Shown here: in pieces, positions 13,168-23,850 of the stretch
How positions within the stretch are numbered: the stretch's first letter is position 1
Layout: every line of letters starts with the position of its first letter
DNA from: Stercorarius parasiticus
Taxonomy: Eukaryota > Chordata > Aves > Charadriiformes > Stercorariidae
Length of the DNA: 64,000 nt
Assembly (NCBI GenBank): GCA_013396915.1
Contig: VWZL01003401.1
Span: 1,190,048 to 1,254,047 of the forward strand
Direction of reading: 5' to 3'
Notes under the pieces: generated by a model
Databases searched by the model: none
Told to the model about the DNA's origin: nothing
What the model saw: the letters and a program-made list of their open reading frames with translations, nothing else
Position numbers and translations under genes: made by a program

Positions 13168-16100
13168 GATCATTTCCCTCAACCTGCTCTCGACCCGCTG
13201 GCTCTGGCCGGGGAGTTCAGAAGTGCGTGCCATGGCCGCGGGTCCCCACTTCCCCACAGGCACACAGCAGGGGCGGTCCCTGCCCTCAGCTTCAGCTTCC
13301 ACCCCGGGGTCACACCTGCCGCTGGGATCCCACCCTGCGTGTTTGCCCTGCTCCTTATCTGCAGCCCACACAGCTCCCTCTCGCCCCAGGGTGTCTTGCA
13401 TGGCAGGGCAGCCTTGCCTGCTCCAGAGAGGAGGTGAGGAGGGGAGAGGGCACCCCTTGCCCCCATGTCCCCAAGGCTGGAGTGTGCTGAGGTTATGAGG
13501 AATCACATTTTTCCTTGCCTACACATCTGCTGTGCCTTTTTTTGAAGTAAGACTGCAGGGTTGAGGCAGTCTCAAAGCACTTAGCTATAGTGTTACAATA
13601 ACATAAGTGATAAGTAAGAGTAAATACAGTATTTCAGTGTTACTGGAAATCGGATGTGAAGGGTACAGCTGGAAGAGAATGCCATTTTCCAGATTCCCAG
13701 TTCATTAGCCTCTCACTCGGGCCCTCCTTCTGTCTTCTCAGAAATTGGTATAAATTTCTCACTCAGGTCTTCAGCGCAAAAACCGGCTCAAGCCCAAACG
13801 TGGGGCTTGACTGAGGCCCCCAGTCGACCCTGGGCTGAACCACCAAAGGACTGTGGCTGCTCTGGGACGGCCCTGACCCTGGCGTGTGAGAACCCGGGCC
13901 AGGCCTTTCCCCATGGAAGGAGTGCAGGCAGGCTGCAGAGACCAGGCAGCACCAGGAAACCTTCCATCCTGCTGTGGCAGGGGTGAATGTCACCACCCTG
14001 ACTGAAAGGTATTTCCTTGATGGAAAGATATTTCCAAACACTCCTTCTGCCATAGCAATCATCGGTTCTATAATATAGAAAACAAGCAAGCTGGCAAGCA
14101 AAACAAAGAGAGGGGCTTAGTTGTCGTTCCCCTGAAAAATAAGCAGAGGTCCCATGAGGTCTGTAAAAGCTTTCAGTATTATACACTAATATTACACGGA
14201 AGGCAGTCAGACTGCAACCCGCAAGGACACTGATTTCAATAGGAATTAGAAGTCAGGCACCAAATTACCTTTGAAGACCTGGGCTTTAATTACTGCTGCC
14301 ACGGAAAGCAGCGTAAAACCTGCTGACGACCAGCTAATGCCTAGTGGGAGTTTTGCAGACACTCAGCAATGACTGCCTCTGCTCCGAGGAACACATGATA
14401 TCAGACTGGAGGAAAAAAAAAAGGAGTTAAGTAGAAGTTGAACAGTGTCAGCCTGCATTGCTGAGTAAGAACAGACCTGCTAAATGGAAACGCATTGAAA
14501 TACTAATTAAAGTCACAGAGCCCTATCAGCTACCTAGCGAGATCCACAAATCCCTGGCGTATTAGATCACACATTTGGGGATCAAATCTGACATCCTGGA
14601 ATCTTGGACAGGTGACAGGAGGTTGTGTAGATGCTTTACCTGTCATCCAGGTCGTCCACCATGTTAGCAATGTGCTTTTGCTTTCCGTGAAACTGTGGCA
14701 GAGGGTTTAGATCAGTGCCAGATTAACAGGGCTAAATTAGTGTGGGGTTCGCATTGTCCCCCGAAAATGACTGAGTGTTGTTTTGGTATTTTAATTTTAG
14801 TAAAAACACAGACTGGCAGGAAAAACCCAAGTCTGTCATCCCAGTAATGCTTTACATTGCCTCGTTTACTGGTAGTACTTTGCAAGAGGGAACACCTTAC
14901 AGAAGCCTGGGAATTTTGGAATGGAGGCAATGACCAATTCCAAGTTGAAAAAAATCTGCTGCGTTGCATGTAGTTTTCTGTTATTTTTCGGAAACAGGAA
15001 AGATAACGAAATCAGAGTAGTGAGAACAGCATTAAAAAGGAATTTGAAGATACTATTGGAAGCTTATAAAAAGACACTAAATGCCAGCAAGTTTTAGAAA
15101 ACATATTAAAAAAAAATTGTAGATAGTAGATACATAGCAAATGTCATCATCATGTCTCAGGATAATAATGCTATCGCATCCTTGTATTACTCTCACAGTC
15201 CTGTCAAAGGACTTTTCTGGTTCATTATTCAAAAACTTCTTTGTAATTAAGCATGAAACTGCCATGTTCGAGCAAAGACTACACCAAGTCCATTTTCATG
15301 CTATTAACATTTCCCAGATTGGCTTCTTAAAGGAAAAATGCACTAAGCAACTACCAGGTAATCTGCTTGCAGAGGAAATTCTCCCTCACTCCTAAAACGA
15401 GGGTCTTAAAAACATGGTTTCTATCCATTTTAAATTGTTTTTTAATCCTTGCTATTATGGCTCTGACTGCTGTAATTAGCTGTAAGTACTCAATCAGCTT
15501 TGAATCCCAGCCGTCTAGTCAATCAGACGCCGTGCATATGTCTGGTATATATATCCCTATGGTCTCAAAGTTCACTCTTACCCTCAAAAAACATTTGCAT
15601 TTTATATAATTGAGTAGAAAAAATATACAGCTTTTGTCATGTGAAGTTTTACATATTTCAGTACAATGAACGCAGACTTTAAATCCAAATTATACACACC
15701 AAGCAATCTGAAAAAAAGTCCACACTGTGTTTTCAGTGAGAGCTGTTGAAAGGAGGGAAATGGAACAAATGCTTTACAGAGGCACTGCTTCCTTTAATAA
15801 TTTGTACCACATAAAGAATACTTTTCACACTAGGTCATTCAAGAGAGATTTTGGTGGAATGTGATCATTCAGTTTATGCAGCAGAACCAAGCTACCACGA
15901 TTTAATCTGCTGCATCCTCAATTTTTATATTGTGTACCCATCAGTTGTTAAAGCATAGCTCCTGCTAAGCTGGAAGCAGGAAAGAAAGAGTCTCAGGTCG
16001 CTTCTGAAAAGCTTGAAAATGTTTTATTGACATATTTGTAGCAGATAAATTGCAGGAAGTATTGCTGGATTCAAGAGAGAATTGAATGACCCTTCAGAGA

Positions 16101-19100
16101 TGAGATTTTGTTAGTTTAGGATTTTGGTTGGGCTGTATAAAATTGATCATGTTTTTTTTTTTCTCCAGCTCTAGGTCATTCATTCCGGACATTTTGACGA
16201 AGACTAAACCAGAGGAATTATGCATTCATGAGCGGGATGCTGAGGGCTTCACTTGGAAAACTGAAGGCTGATAACCAAAGCAAGCATCAAGTGTCTTTCC
16301 CAAGGCTACTGCATAATGATGAAAACTCTGCATCTTAGAGCGTGTATTGCAGACAGCCTAGTGCTGCTCTTTAAACTGCTGCAGGTAAAATGATGGATTT
16401 AAAATAACGAGCCTCTTCATCTGTTGGGGCGCGGTAGACCTGTACAGTGCACAAAATCTAACGTGCGCTCTATAATGAAGAGCTTTGTGCTGCGAAGAGG
16501 CAGAGCTGACAGATCTATTTCAAAGTTATCTTTAATGCAAAAAACAAGAAACGTCCTCCGATCGTATCCGTTGCAATAAAGTTGCTGGATGATAAAGCCT
16601 GCTACCCAAATCATTTCAGTCAGGTATGGGAAATCAAATCCTTATGAGGCTTGAATGCACACAAAATGCAAATTGCTCCAAACTGCCTCTAATATATGCA
16701 TGTTTATGTACGTCCTGGCTTTCGGATAGAAGGTGTCATTGTGAGCTCTGCTGCGGAGCCTGATGTAACCCGAGTGCAGGGAAATGCTGACTCGGAAAGA
16801 TGCACCACAGAGAGCCTGGCTCTGCATGTGCTTCTTCTCACGGGTCCTTCCACAGGCCACCGGGCTGCCTAAGGACTACTCTCCAGAGAAATTATTCCAT
16901 ACGAAACACCATACTAATGACATCAGGGAGAACGCTGCTGTCTCCAGCTAGCTGGAGAGTATTTGCATTGTGGAGGCAAATCCTAAGTGTTTGAGGGATA
17001 AGGCTAAAAGCTGGGAATGGCTTGTCAAAATAGTCCTGAGCTCATTTGAAAAGTCGCTTATTGAGACCTTAATAATGTCACACCTCCATGCAGAGAAAGT
17101 GCTCCTTATCACAACACAGCGGCAGCAGGCACGCTGCCTTTCACGCGCGGAGAAAGGCTCGGGGTACATGATTTCATCTTGCTGAAAACAAGGAAGCCAC
17201 TAGCAGAAGCTCTAACAGCATTGGATCTGGCCCAAAATACTTCACCTTGTGGAGATTAGCGTTGAATGGAAGTTGTTCATTCCGAGTCCCTGCAGATTTC
17301 TAAACCAGCTGAAAACTGCAGTTTGAAAAAAACTAAAGGGCTGTTCACAACATGAGGTTGTGAAGGAAGAAACAGTAGGCTGCACACAAACTGTAAGTGC
17401 TCATTTTAGGCTATTTCATTCAAATAATAACACTATACTTTATTCAGGACATATGTGGCTAGCGCATGTTTACGACGAAAGCAGTGCCATGCATCGAACA
17501 GAAGCAGAATTGTTTCAGAGGCATTGCAACATACATTATCCAGACACGCTCCAGCTGCACAGATTTGTGAGAGTGAGAGGAATAGGTAAGAGCTGGTTCC
17601 AGTTATTATAGGTGTCATTCTAAAAAATTAAATAGCTGCGAAGTGCGTAGGCTCCCTTCTCCTCCCTCCCGCCTTCCCCTTTCGTTAAATAAATCCATCA
17701 AGTCCTCTTTCCCTGGGTGGATTTCTTCATCACCGATTCCATTGTTCTGGGATGGAACAGAACAGAACAAAGGTTACCAGATTGTATTTCTAAATCACTC
17801 ATCTGGTCTAGTGAAAACTCAACAACTCAAGAGAGTTTAAATACGCTTAGATGCTATTAAAAAGCAATCTGGCCATATTTTTTTTTTTCAAAAAAGGAGA
17901 AAAGAAAAAAAGCATGCCACCAGCTAAGCCAATCATCCCAATTCATTTGGATATTTAACAAAAACTTAACTTCATATTCCTATACTTCATTTATTTTACC
18001 AGTACATCATTAAGGACCATTGTCGCAGGCGTCTTGTTCTCTGTCTCTCCTTGGAGAGAGTTTCTCTATTTTCAATTTTACGTTTGTAGAAAAGACACCC
18101 AGCCAGGTAATGGCTGGTGTAACGTTTTATCTTCACGCTTTCTTCTGGAGCACTCAGAGAGGAGCTAAACAAGGGAACAATGTGCTCTGACGCTCCCCGC
18201 AGATTCCAAGATACATTCAAATGGTGAGCTCTGACAAACCCATCCTGCTCCTCGGGTTTGTTCAGCCTACTGGAAAAGTAAAGGAACACAATCAAAGGCT
18301 CCGCCGCTCCACATTCCCTCCGGAGCCTCGGGAGGCCTCTCCGGGGGCCTCTTTCCCAATGAAAAATGCCAACCATCGTGCAGCATGACTAAGTAGCTAG
18401 GCATTTTTAAATGTGTTTCTCTGCATCTAGGGAATAAAGATAATCAGAGTATCGTTGGGCCTTTTAAGGGTTATCAGAAAGGAGCATACCTGAAAAAACT
18501 GTACAAAGACACCACTTTGGAATGTCGTGAACTGTAACTATGTGTTTTTCAATTCTCATCCAGGTTTTTTTTTTTTTTTTGCTTTTCAGCAAAATATTGC
18601 ACAAATTCCTGCCTCTTCCAGCCTCTCTTCTTCATCAAGCATGGTGAAACTTGAATTATTAGGATATTCTTATTATATTAATGGAGTCTGCAGGAGTCAG
18701 AAACCTCAAGCAGTTAATTCACATACTTTATAACCAGAAGCTGAAACACAGCTTTAGCCACTGTAAGGAAAATAACTCACTGCCACAGTAAGAAACAAAG
18801 GAAAACCCTGTTTAAGCACTGTTTGTTTAAAATGAAATCATAATAATACTTTGAAAGGGAAGAGGCTGTAATAAGAATGGAAAACCTACTGCAGGTACTA
18901 GAGATGTGAATAAAACCTCACCTACTGATTTCAGAGTGGAATCCAGACTCCCAGAGTCACTAAACCTTACAGAGAAATAAAACTAATTACACTTCAGCAT
19001 TTCTAGACCTTGAGATTTTTAATCACATATACAGTCTTGCTTAACAGTTCATTCACTTTATGCAGGCAAGTTACAAGTTTTTGTGGAAGTATCTGGAAGT

Positions 19101-19109
19101 GCATCTAGA
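13168..19109. other. Intergenic (3' flank of CD24), no gene seen
   Basis: A GC-rich block (13170-13490) directly follows the CR1 tail and another lies at 13780-13970. Their overlapping open frames on both strands look compositional. The parts from 14270 to 14720 and from 16200 to 17620 are free of recognisable repeats and contain many ATTA-type and E-box-like words. They could include conserved regulatory elements of CD24, but that cannot be shown from one sequence. Confidence 0.5.
14225..14290. repeat. Old dispersed archosaur-type repeat remnant
   Basis: The words TGATTTCAATAGGAATTAGA, GTCAGGCACCAAATTACCTT and GAAGACCTGGGC, in this order, resemble a high-copy eroded repeat that I know from turtle, crocodile and bird DNA. 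I cannot name the family. Confidence 0.45.
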
Positions 19110-20848
19110 ATGCATTGCCTGTCCACTGTTTTATTTACAGGTTTTTTTTCCCCCAAATGAAAATCAGTAGCTAATAAATCAAAGCATAGTTACACAAACA
19201 CAAAAATACAATCATTAACATTTTACTGGATACAAATGATAAGCATAAGGAAGTGTCCATGTACACTCACTGACATGAACTTGTGTTAGTTTGCTATTAA
19301 TGTATGATACTCTGGAATGATGGTCATGTAACTGAAAGATGTGTATTAAAAAAAAAGAGAGCCACTTATGTTTGACATGATCTTATACTGAGATAAATAT
19401 CTATACACAGTGATATGATCATGTATACCACACGTGGTCATATCAGCATTTTTATTTTTTTTCTGACAAGGTATTATCATCAAGGTAGTTGAACCTCCTC
19501 AACAAAGCTTGCTTTGATCAAGTACCAGATACTATTACCTAAAGTGTTGGATGATACAGAAACAATCTGTGCAAGTATAGCAATTTTGATTCAGAAAATT
19601 TTTAAAAAGTAGTATTTACAAAGGTAACTTTTAAATTCAGTGATTAAATTAAGACTCCAGTCTTCATATTCCAAACATCTGATCATTTAATTTCTTATTT
19701 TTGGCGTTTTGCTCTCCTCTCTCCATTCCTTCTCCCCACTGCAAATATCAGCCCATGTTTAAAGTAAACTATCACAATTAAAACTCTTCAAAAAAAAAAT
19801 AAACAGTAAGTTATTCACCTTGTGCCAAAAAAAAAAAAAGCAGCACTAGAACGTTACTCAAAAGATTCCATAAGTCCTTCATAATTAAGGAAATTTCCAA
19901 AAGCAAAAAGAACTTATACAACTTGTAGAACATGGGAGGAGAAATAGGGGAAAGAGGAGACATTTATCCCTTGACTTTTTTTTTTTGTCTGAACTTCATT
20001 TGCAAAAAGCTCCTGGTACTTTTCCCAATGTTTCCACATCTCTGTCCTCTGGCACATATGGTTTAATATACAAACAATTTAAATAAAATGTCAAATTCAA
20101 ATTCCCACCATAAATAATTCCACTCTTATGAAAACTGGTGGTTTTTAAGCTATTTCAAAACTAGTCCTGCCAGGCTAGCCATTTGGTTAGGACTCAGAAG
20201 TAAGAGGATTCTTACAAAAATTTGGTATTCTATTTTATCCTTGTAACAGTTTCATACAAATGATATCTAGGCAAAACCCTTTTCACTGATACTTTCTTTC
20301 TTTTGTATACACTACCCATAGGTTATAACCATATAGGCTGTGGGAGAAACAGACCCCTGGAGCTTTTCTGTGTTTTCTAGTGGTTCTATGAGCCCGTTGA
20401 CTTGAAGAGATTTTATTTTCCATTTAAATTCATTAAAGTCCTTATTCTAAATAGTAGATAAACCCTCTAGCCTTTTTCTTGGTGGAGTGTTATCATCCAT
20501 CCATACTGTAAGATGCTGCATTTCTTCTCAGCTTTAAATCAGAGGTTGCCAATACTGTCTCATTTTCCTTCCATCTTGTTTTTCAAATTCCAGCTCATTT
20601 GGTGAAGAGAGCTCATTGGTTTACCTCCTTGCTGAAGTTGGTCTTTTCACACTGGTCAGGTTTGGAAAGTCAGAATATTGAGTGCTTCTCTAGGTCGGAC
20701 TGGTACTAATTTGAGTATGGAGTGGAACCAAGCTGGTTTGATGTAGAGTTTGGACTGATTGATTTTCATGCTGGGTCGGAGATCTAGTCATCTCAGATGG
20801 TTCAGGAAACTGGGTGGGGAGTGGTAGCCATTTCCATGCCAGAGTCTC
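19110..20848 (-). other. CD24: Probable CD24 3' UTR
   Basis: After the CD24 stop codon the minus strand continues GAGACTCTGGCATGG, which resembles the human CD24 3' UTR start, GAGACTCAGGCCAAG, as I remember it. Candidate AATAAA signals lie at 20412-20417, 19451-19456 and 19130-19135 (minus). The last would give a UTR of about 1.7 kb, close to the long human CD24 UTR. Which site is used cannot be decided here. The segment is AU-rich and contains a possible stem-loop at 19411-19445. Confidence 0.6.
19130..19135 (-). promoter_or_regulatory. Candidate distal poly(A) signal of CD24
   Basis: AATAAA on the minus strand, about 1.7 kb after the CD24 stop. Alternatives occur at 19451-19456 and 20412-20417. 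Confidence 0.4.
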
Positions 20849-21034
20849 TTAACAGCAAGAATACAGAAGAGAAACTGAGAGAATGAAAAGAAGATTTGTG
20901 GTTGAATGAAGGGAATTCCCATGTCCCTGAGCGGTGGCATTGTTCACTGAATTTGTGACAGTTGACAGAGAAACAGAACTTGTTGAAGAATTGTTTGAAG
21001 GTGTTGGATTTGTTCCATTGAGATCACAGTAGAT
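20849..21034 (-). CDS. CD24: CD24 terminal coding exon (mature peptide plus GPI signal)
   Basis: This exon has no start codon of its own. After a minus-strand acceptor (TTCTAG, ending at 21035), it opens in phase 0 with I-Y-C-D-L-N-G-T and runs 61 codons to TAA. CD24 is a very small mucin-like, GPI-anchored surface sialoglycoprotein. It is a ligand of Siglec-type receptors and P-selectin in mammals. The frame matches that plan. It has an Ser/Thr/Asn-rich ectodomain with N-glycosylation sequons (NGT, NNS/NSS, NAT). A spacer GHGNSLHSTT then leads to a hydrophobic C-terminal tail (LLFILSVSLL) as a GPI attachment signal. Human exon 2 also starts at the I-Y pair and has NAT before the tail. Lengths agree (about 57 residues in human). 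The neighbours MTRES1 and BEND3 fit CD24's human location. Its signal-peptide exon is not intact upstream. Confidence 0.9.
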   Translation of the reverse strand: MYCDLNGTNPTPSNNSSTSSVSLSTVTNSVNNATAQGHGNSLHSTTNLLFILSVSLLYSCC

Positions 21035-23299
21035 CTAGAATGTAAGGGGGAGGAAAAATAACAAAGAGGAGGTTTTGGTTTTGTGGATTTTTTTCCTCTT
21101 TTATCTTTTTTTTTTTTTTTAAAATCAGAAGACAAATTAATTGTAATGAAGTATGTGTAGCACCGCTCACAGTACTCAGATACCATACACACAATTGCTC
21201 ATGCCTCTCATTGTGCAGCTCAGGACAAAGACGTTTTGAATTGCATGCATGGGATTTGCTAAACAAATAAATCTAACACTTTTCTAAATGTTTTTCTGTT
21301 GTTACCTAGCTATGACTTTATCAAAACTCTGCACTAAAACAAAAGGTAGAATAGAACAGAGAAGTAGGTTTCAAAACTTTCACATAAAAAGAAAAAAATG
21401 CAGATGTAAAGCTATGCAAAAATCTTAGGATAAAAAAAAGACTTTCAGACAACTGCATGAATTCATCGCCTTTGCAGACTAAGCCACAAACAAAAATATG
21501 AACAAACAGTGAAGAACCTATTGATACTGTTTCTGGGGCTGGTTTGGAAATTCCTTTCAAGCAACAGTGGGGCTTAGGTAAGCGGACTAAATATTTCAGC
21601 CTCTCTCATCCCCTATCTTGCTGTGGTAGTGCTGAGCTGCAGAACTTAACCCAATGGAACTATACTGATGAAATCATAACCTATCATCTTGCAAGAGTAT
21701 ACAAATAGGAAATGCAATGGAAATATAATATTAGCAAGTTAAAAAAAAACACTAACAGAAAGCAAAAAAATCAAAAAATGCATTTTTTTCCCCTCCCTAA
21801 CTCTGTATTATATGGATAGAACATAAAAATTTGCACCCTGTATAGCTTCAGCATCAAGCTACTTCCTACCCATCCACAGGAAAACTTGCAAAGCTAAGCT
21901 AACATGTTCTTTTCTTCCAGTGAAAAAAAGCATGTCATACACGAGGACGAAAAGCAAGGGCAAGAATCACATATCTGCTCCCCCCAAATGAGCATAGTTT
22001 AGCAACCCTGGCTTCAGCTCTGTGGCAGCAAACTTGTATTACATCAGAGCCTTCTGGTAAGCTCTGACAGAGGTAGCTGAAGTCACAAAAAATGTCTTTT
22101 TTTTTAAACCAGAGCAGTTAGTTTAATGAATAATGCTCTCCACAAAAGGTGCCCTTATTGTCTCATATTTCTAGTGCTGCTGAGAAGATTAATTTTCTTT
22201 AGCAGAAAAAATAATTATAGTCCGTTAATGCTGAAGCCACGTAGTCAATGTTAATTTTATTAAAAAATTGCACGAGCATTTTCTTTAAGTGTTTTCTATG
22301 AAAAAAAGTGTATCGTAGAAAAGTATAAGGATGGTGTAAAGCGTCTGGTAGTCAGGGTTTTTGGCAACCAGCAACATGCTGGAAGCAATTTAGGACTGCA
22401 GGATAAAAATCGCTGTGTGGAAGTTTCTGTTGAAACCAGCCTGAAAGTGATCAATAATGAATTGCCCAGTTAACAACCTACAAGCTGAATACGAGGCAAG
22501 CCCCAACCCGCCCTGGAATTTTTTCAGTCTTCATTCAAAGTCTCCACTGCTGTTTCACACATGGTTCTGTATTTTTAGAATTTTCTTAGTTTTAAACAGA
22601 AAGACTGGCTTCTGGATAGGGTTTTGGGTTTGTTTGGGGTTTTTTTGTGGAAGGTAAAGGGCTTAGAGCCCAGTTCCACAATGTCACGGTAGATGAGACC
22701 CCAGATATATCTTGTTAACGAGCATGTGACAAATACCGGTAACCCAAAGGGTCTGATCCTGCTCTCATCACTGCCAAGGGCAAAACTCCCCTGACTGCAG
22801 CAGAGAAGCTATAATGCCCTTACTTATAAAGAACGGGGGGGAGAATATTTAAAACAATCTCCAGCAATCCTTTCGCCGTTTATTTTTATGATATTGTGTT
22901 ATTAACCCCTTTTGAAAAGGTGGTCCCTAGGAAAAAGGCATGGATGCGGTATCCGGGAGCCCCTCTCGGTTTGACCGAAAGGCAAATCACCACCGCCCTC
23001 ATTTATTGCCTTTGCACCAAGACCAAGACTTGTCCAGCCCAGGTCCCCAAACCTCCCGCTCCTGCCGTGGGGTCGGACCCACAGCCCCGGGGAGGGCTTG
23101 GGGGGCGGGAAGGATTCAGACCAGGGTCTCGCCGCCCTCCGGCTGTAACACTGGGAGCTACGTCGGATTTGGAGCCATGATTCCCCTTCTTTGCAGCGGG
23201 CGAACGAACGCCCCTTCGCCGCTCACGCCCTCCAGGAGCCCCCGGGAAGAAACGCGGCGAACTCCCAGCTTATTTTTTTGTTAATTTGAGCGGGGTAAC
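21035..23299 (-). other. Probable CD24 intron 1
   Basis: Unique AT-rich DNA between the terminal exon and the GC-rich island. It has poly-T and poly-A runs, an old repeat remnant at 22745-22810, and a G-run cluster near 22619-22668 (plus strand). The open frames at 21024-21266 and 20944-21192 on the minus strand overlap the intron-exon boundary in the wrong frame and are not genes. Confidence 0.6.
22745..22810. repeat. Old dispersed archosaur-type repeat remnant
   Basis: Contains GGGTCTGATCCTGCTCTCAT followed by GGGCAAAACTCCCCTGACTG. These resemble the GATCCTGCTCCCATTGAAGT / GCAAAACTCCCATTGACTTC words of a widespread archosaur repeat. A weaker relative lies at 57930-57960. Family not determined. 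Confidence 0.45.
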
Positions 23300-23314
23300 C
23301 CGCGCCACCGCCAT
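23300..23314 (-). other. CD24: Candidate start of CD24 exon 1 (incomplete)
   Basis: On the minus strand an ATG with G at -3 and +4 encodes M-A-V-A-R, then meets GTTACC. Human CD24 has a similar M-V-A-R before its hydrophobic signal core. If this is the CD24 start, about 15 hydrophobic codons and a normal donor are missing from the sequence. A chance match of four residues is also possible. Confidence 0.25.
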
Positions 23315-23574
23315 CCCAGACCGCTGGCCTCGGGCGGGCGGCGGGGACTAGCCCACCCGCGGGCGGCGCGGCGCCTCCCCAGCCGGGGCTGCCTGGGCTC
23401 GTTCCCCTCGCCCCGCCGCCGCCGCCCTGGGGCGGGGGAGCCGCCCACCACCCACGGCAGGCTGCAGGCGGCGAGATGGCGCCGGCCGCCCCTCGCGACC
23501 ACCCGCCCAGCGGCTCCCCAGAAGAAACCCACCCCCCATGCCCGCTCCTGAGCGTGTGTGGNAGGCGCGCCCGG

Positions 23575-23584
23575 CCTTTTTATG
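23575..23584 (-). promoter_or_regulatory. TATA-like element facing CD24
   Basis: Minus-strand CATAAAAAGG within the GC-rich island. A start site about 30 bases downstream would fall near 23550, leaving room for a first exon before 23300. Confidence 0.4.
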
Positions 23585-23850
23585 GCAGCGCCCGCTGCCG
23601 CCGCCTTCCCCCTCCTCCTCCCCGCACCTCTGCTCCCGCCCCTCCGTGCCCACCGCCGTGCAAGTGGCTGCCACCCCCTCCGCCCCTGTCTCCCCACGCC
23701 CCGGAGGGCTCCGCTTCCCCCCGCCCCCGGGCCGGGCTGGGCCGCTGGGGCAGCTCCTACAGCTCCTGCTGGGGTGCCTCTGTCCCCTCTTGGAACCACC
23801 CCAGAGGTTTGTTTCCCACTCCCGTTTAGGTCTTACAGGGGGTGGTGGCT

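Larger units (their letters stand above)
22950..23850 (-). promoter_or_regulatory. CD24: CpG-rich island, probable CD24 promoter
   Basis: A sharply bounded block, very rich in G, C and CpG, in otherwise AT-rich DNA. It lies about 2.3 kb upstream of the CD24 terminal exon, the spacing expected for the first exon. A TATA-like element faces CD24 at 23575-23584. The many overlapping open frames on both strands, up to 177 codons, come from lack of stop codons in GC-rich DNA. One ambiguous base at 23562 suggests trouble in sequencing this island. Confidence 0.7.
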
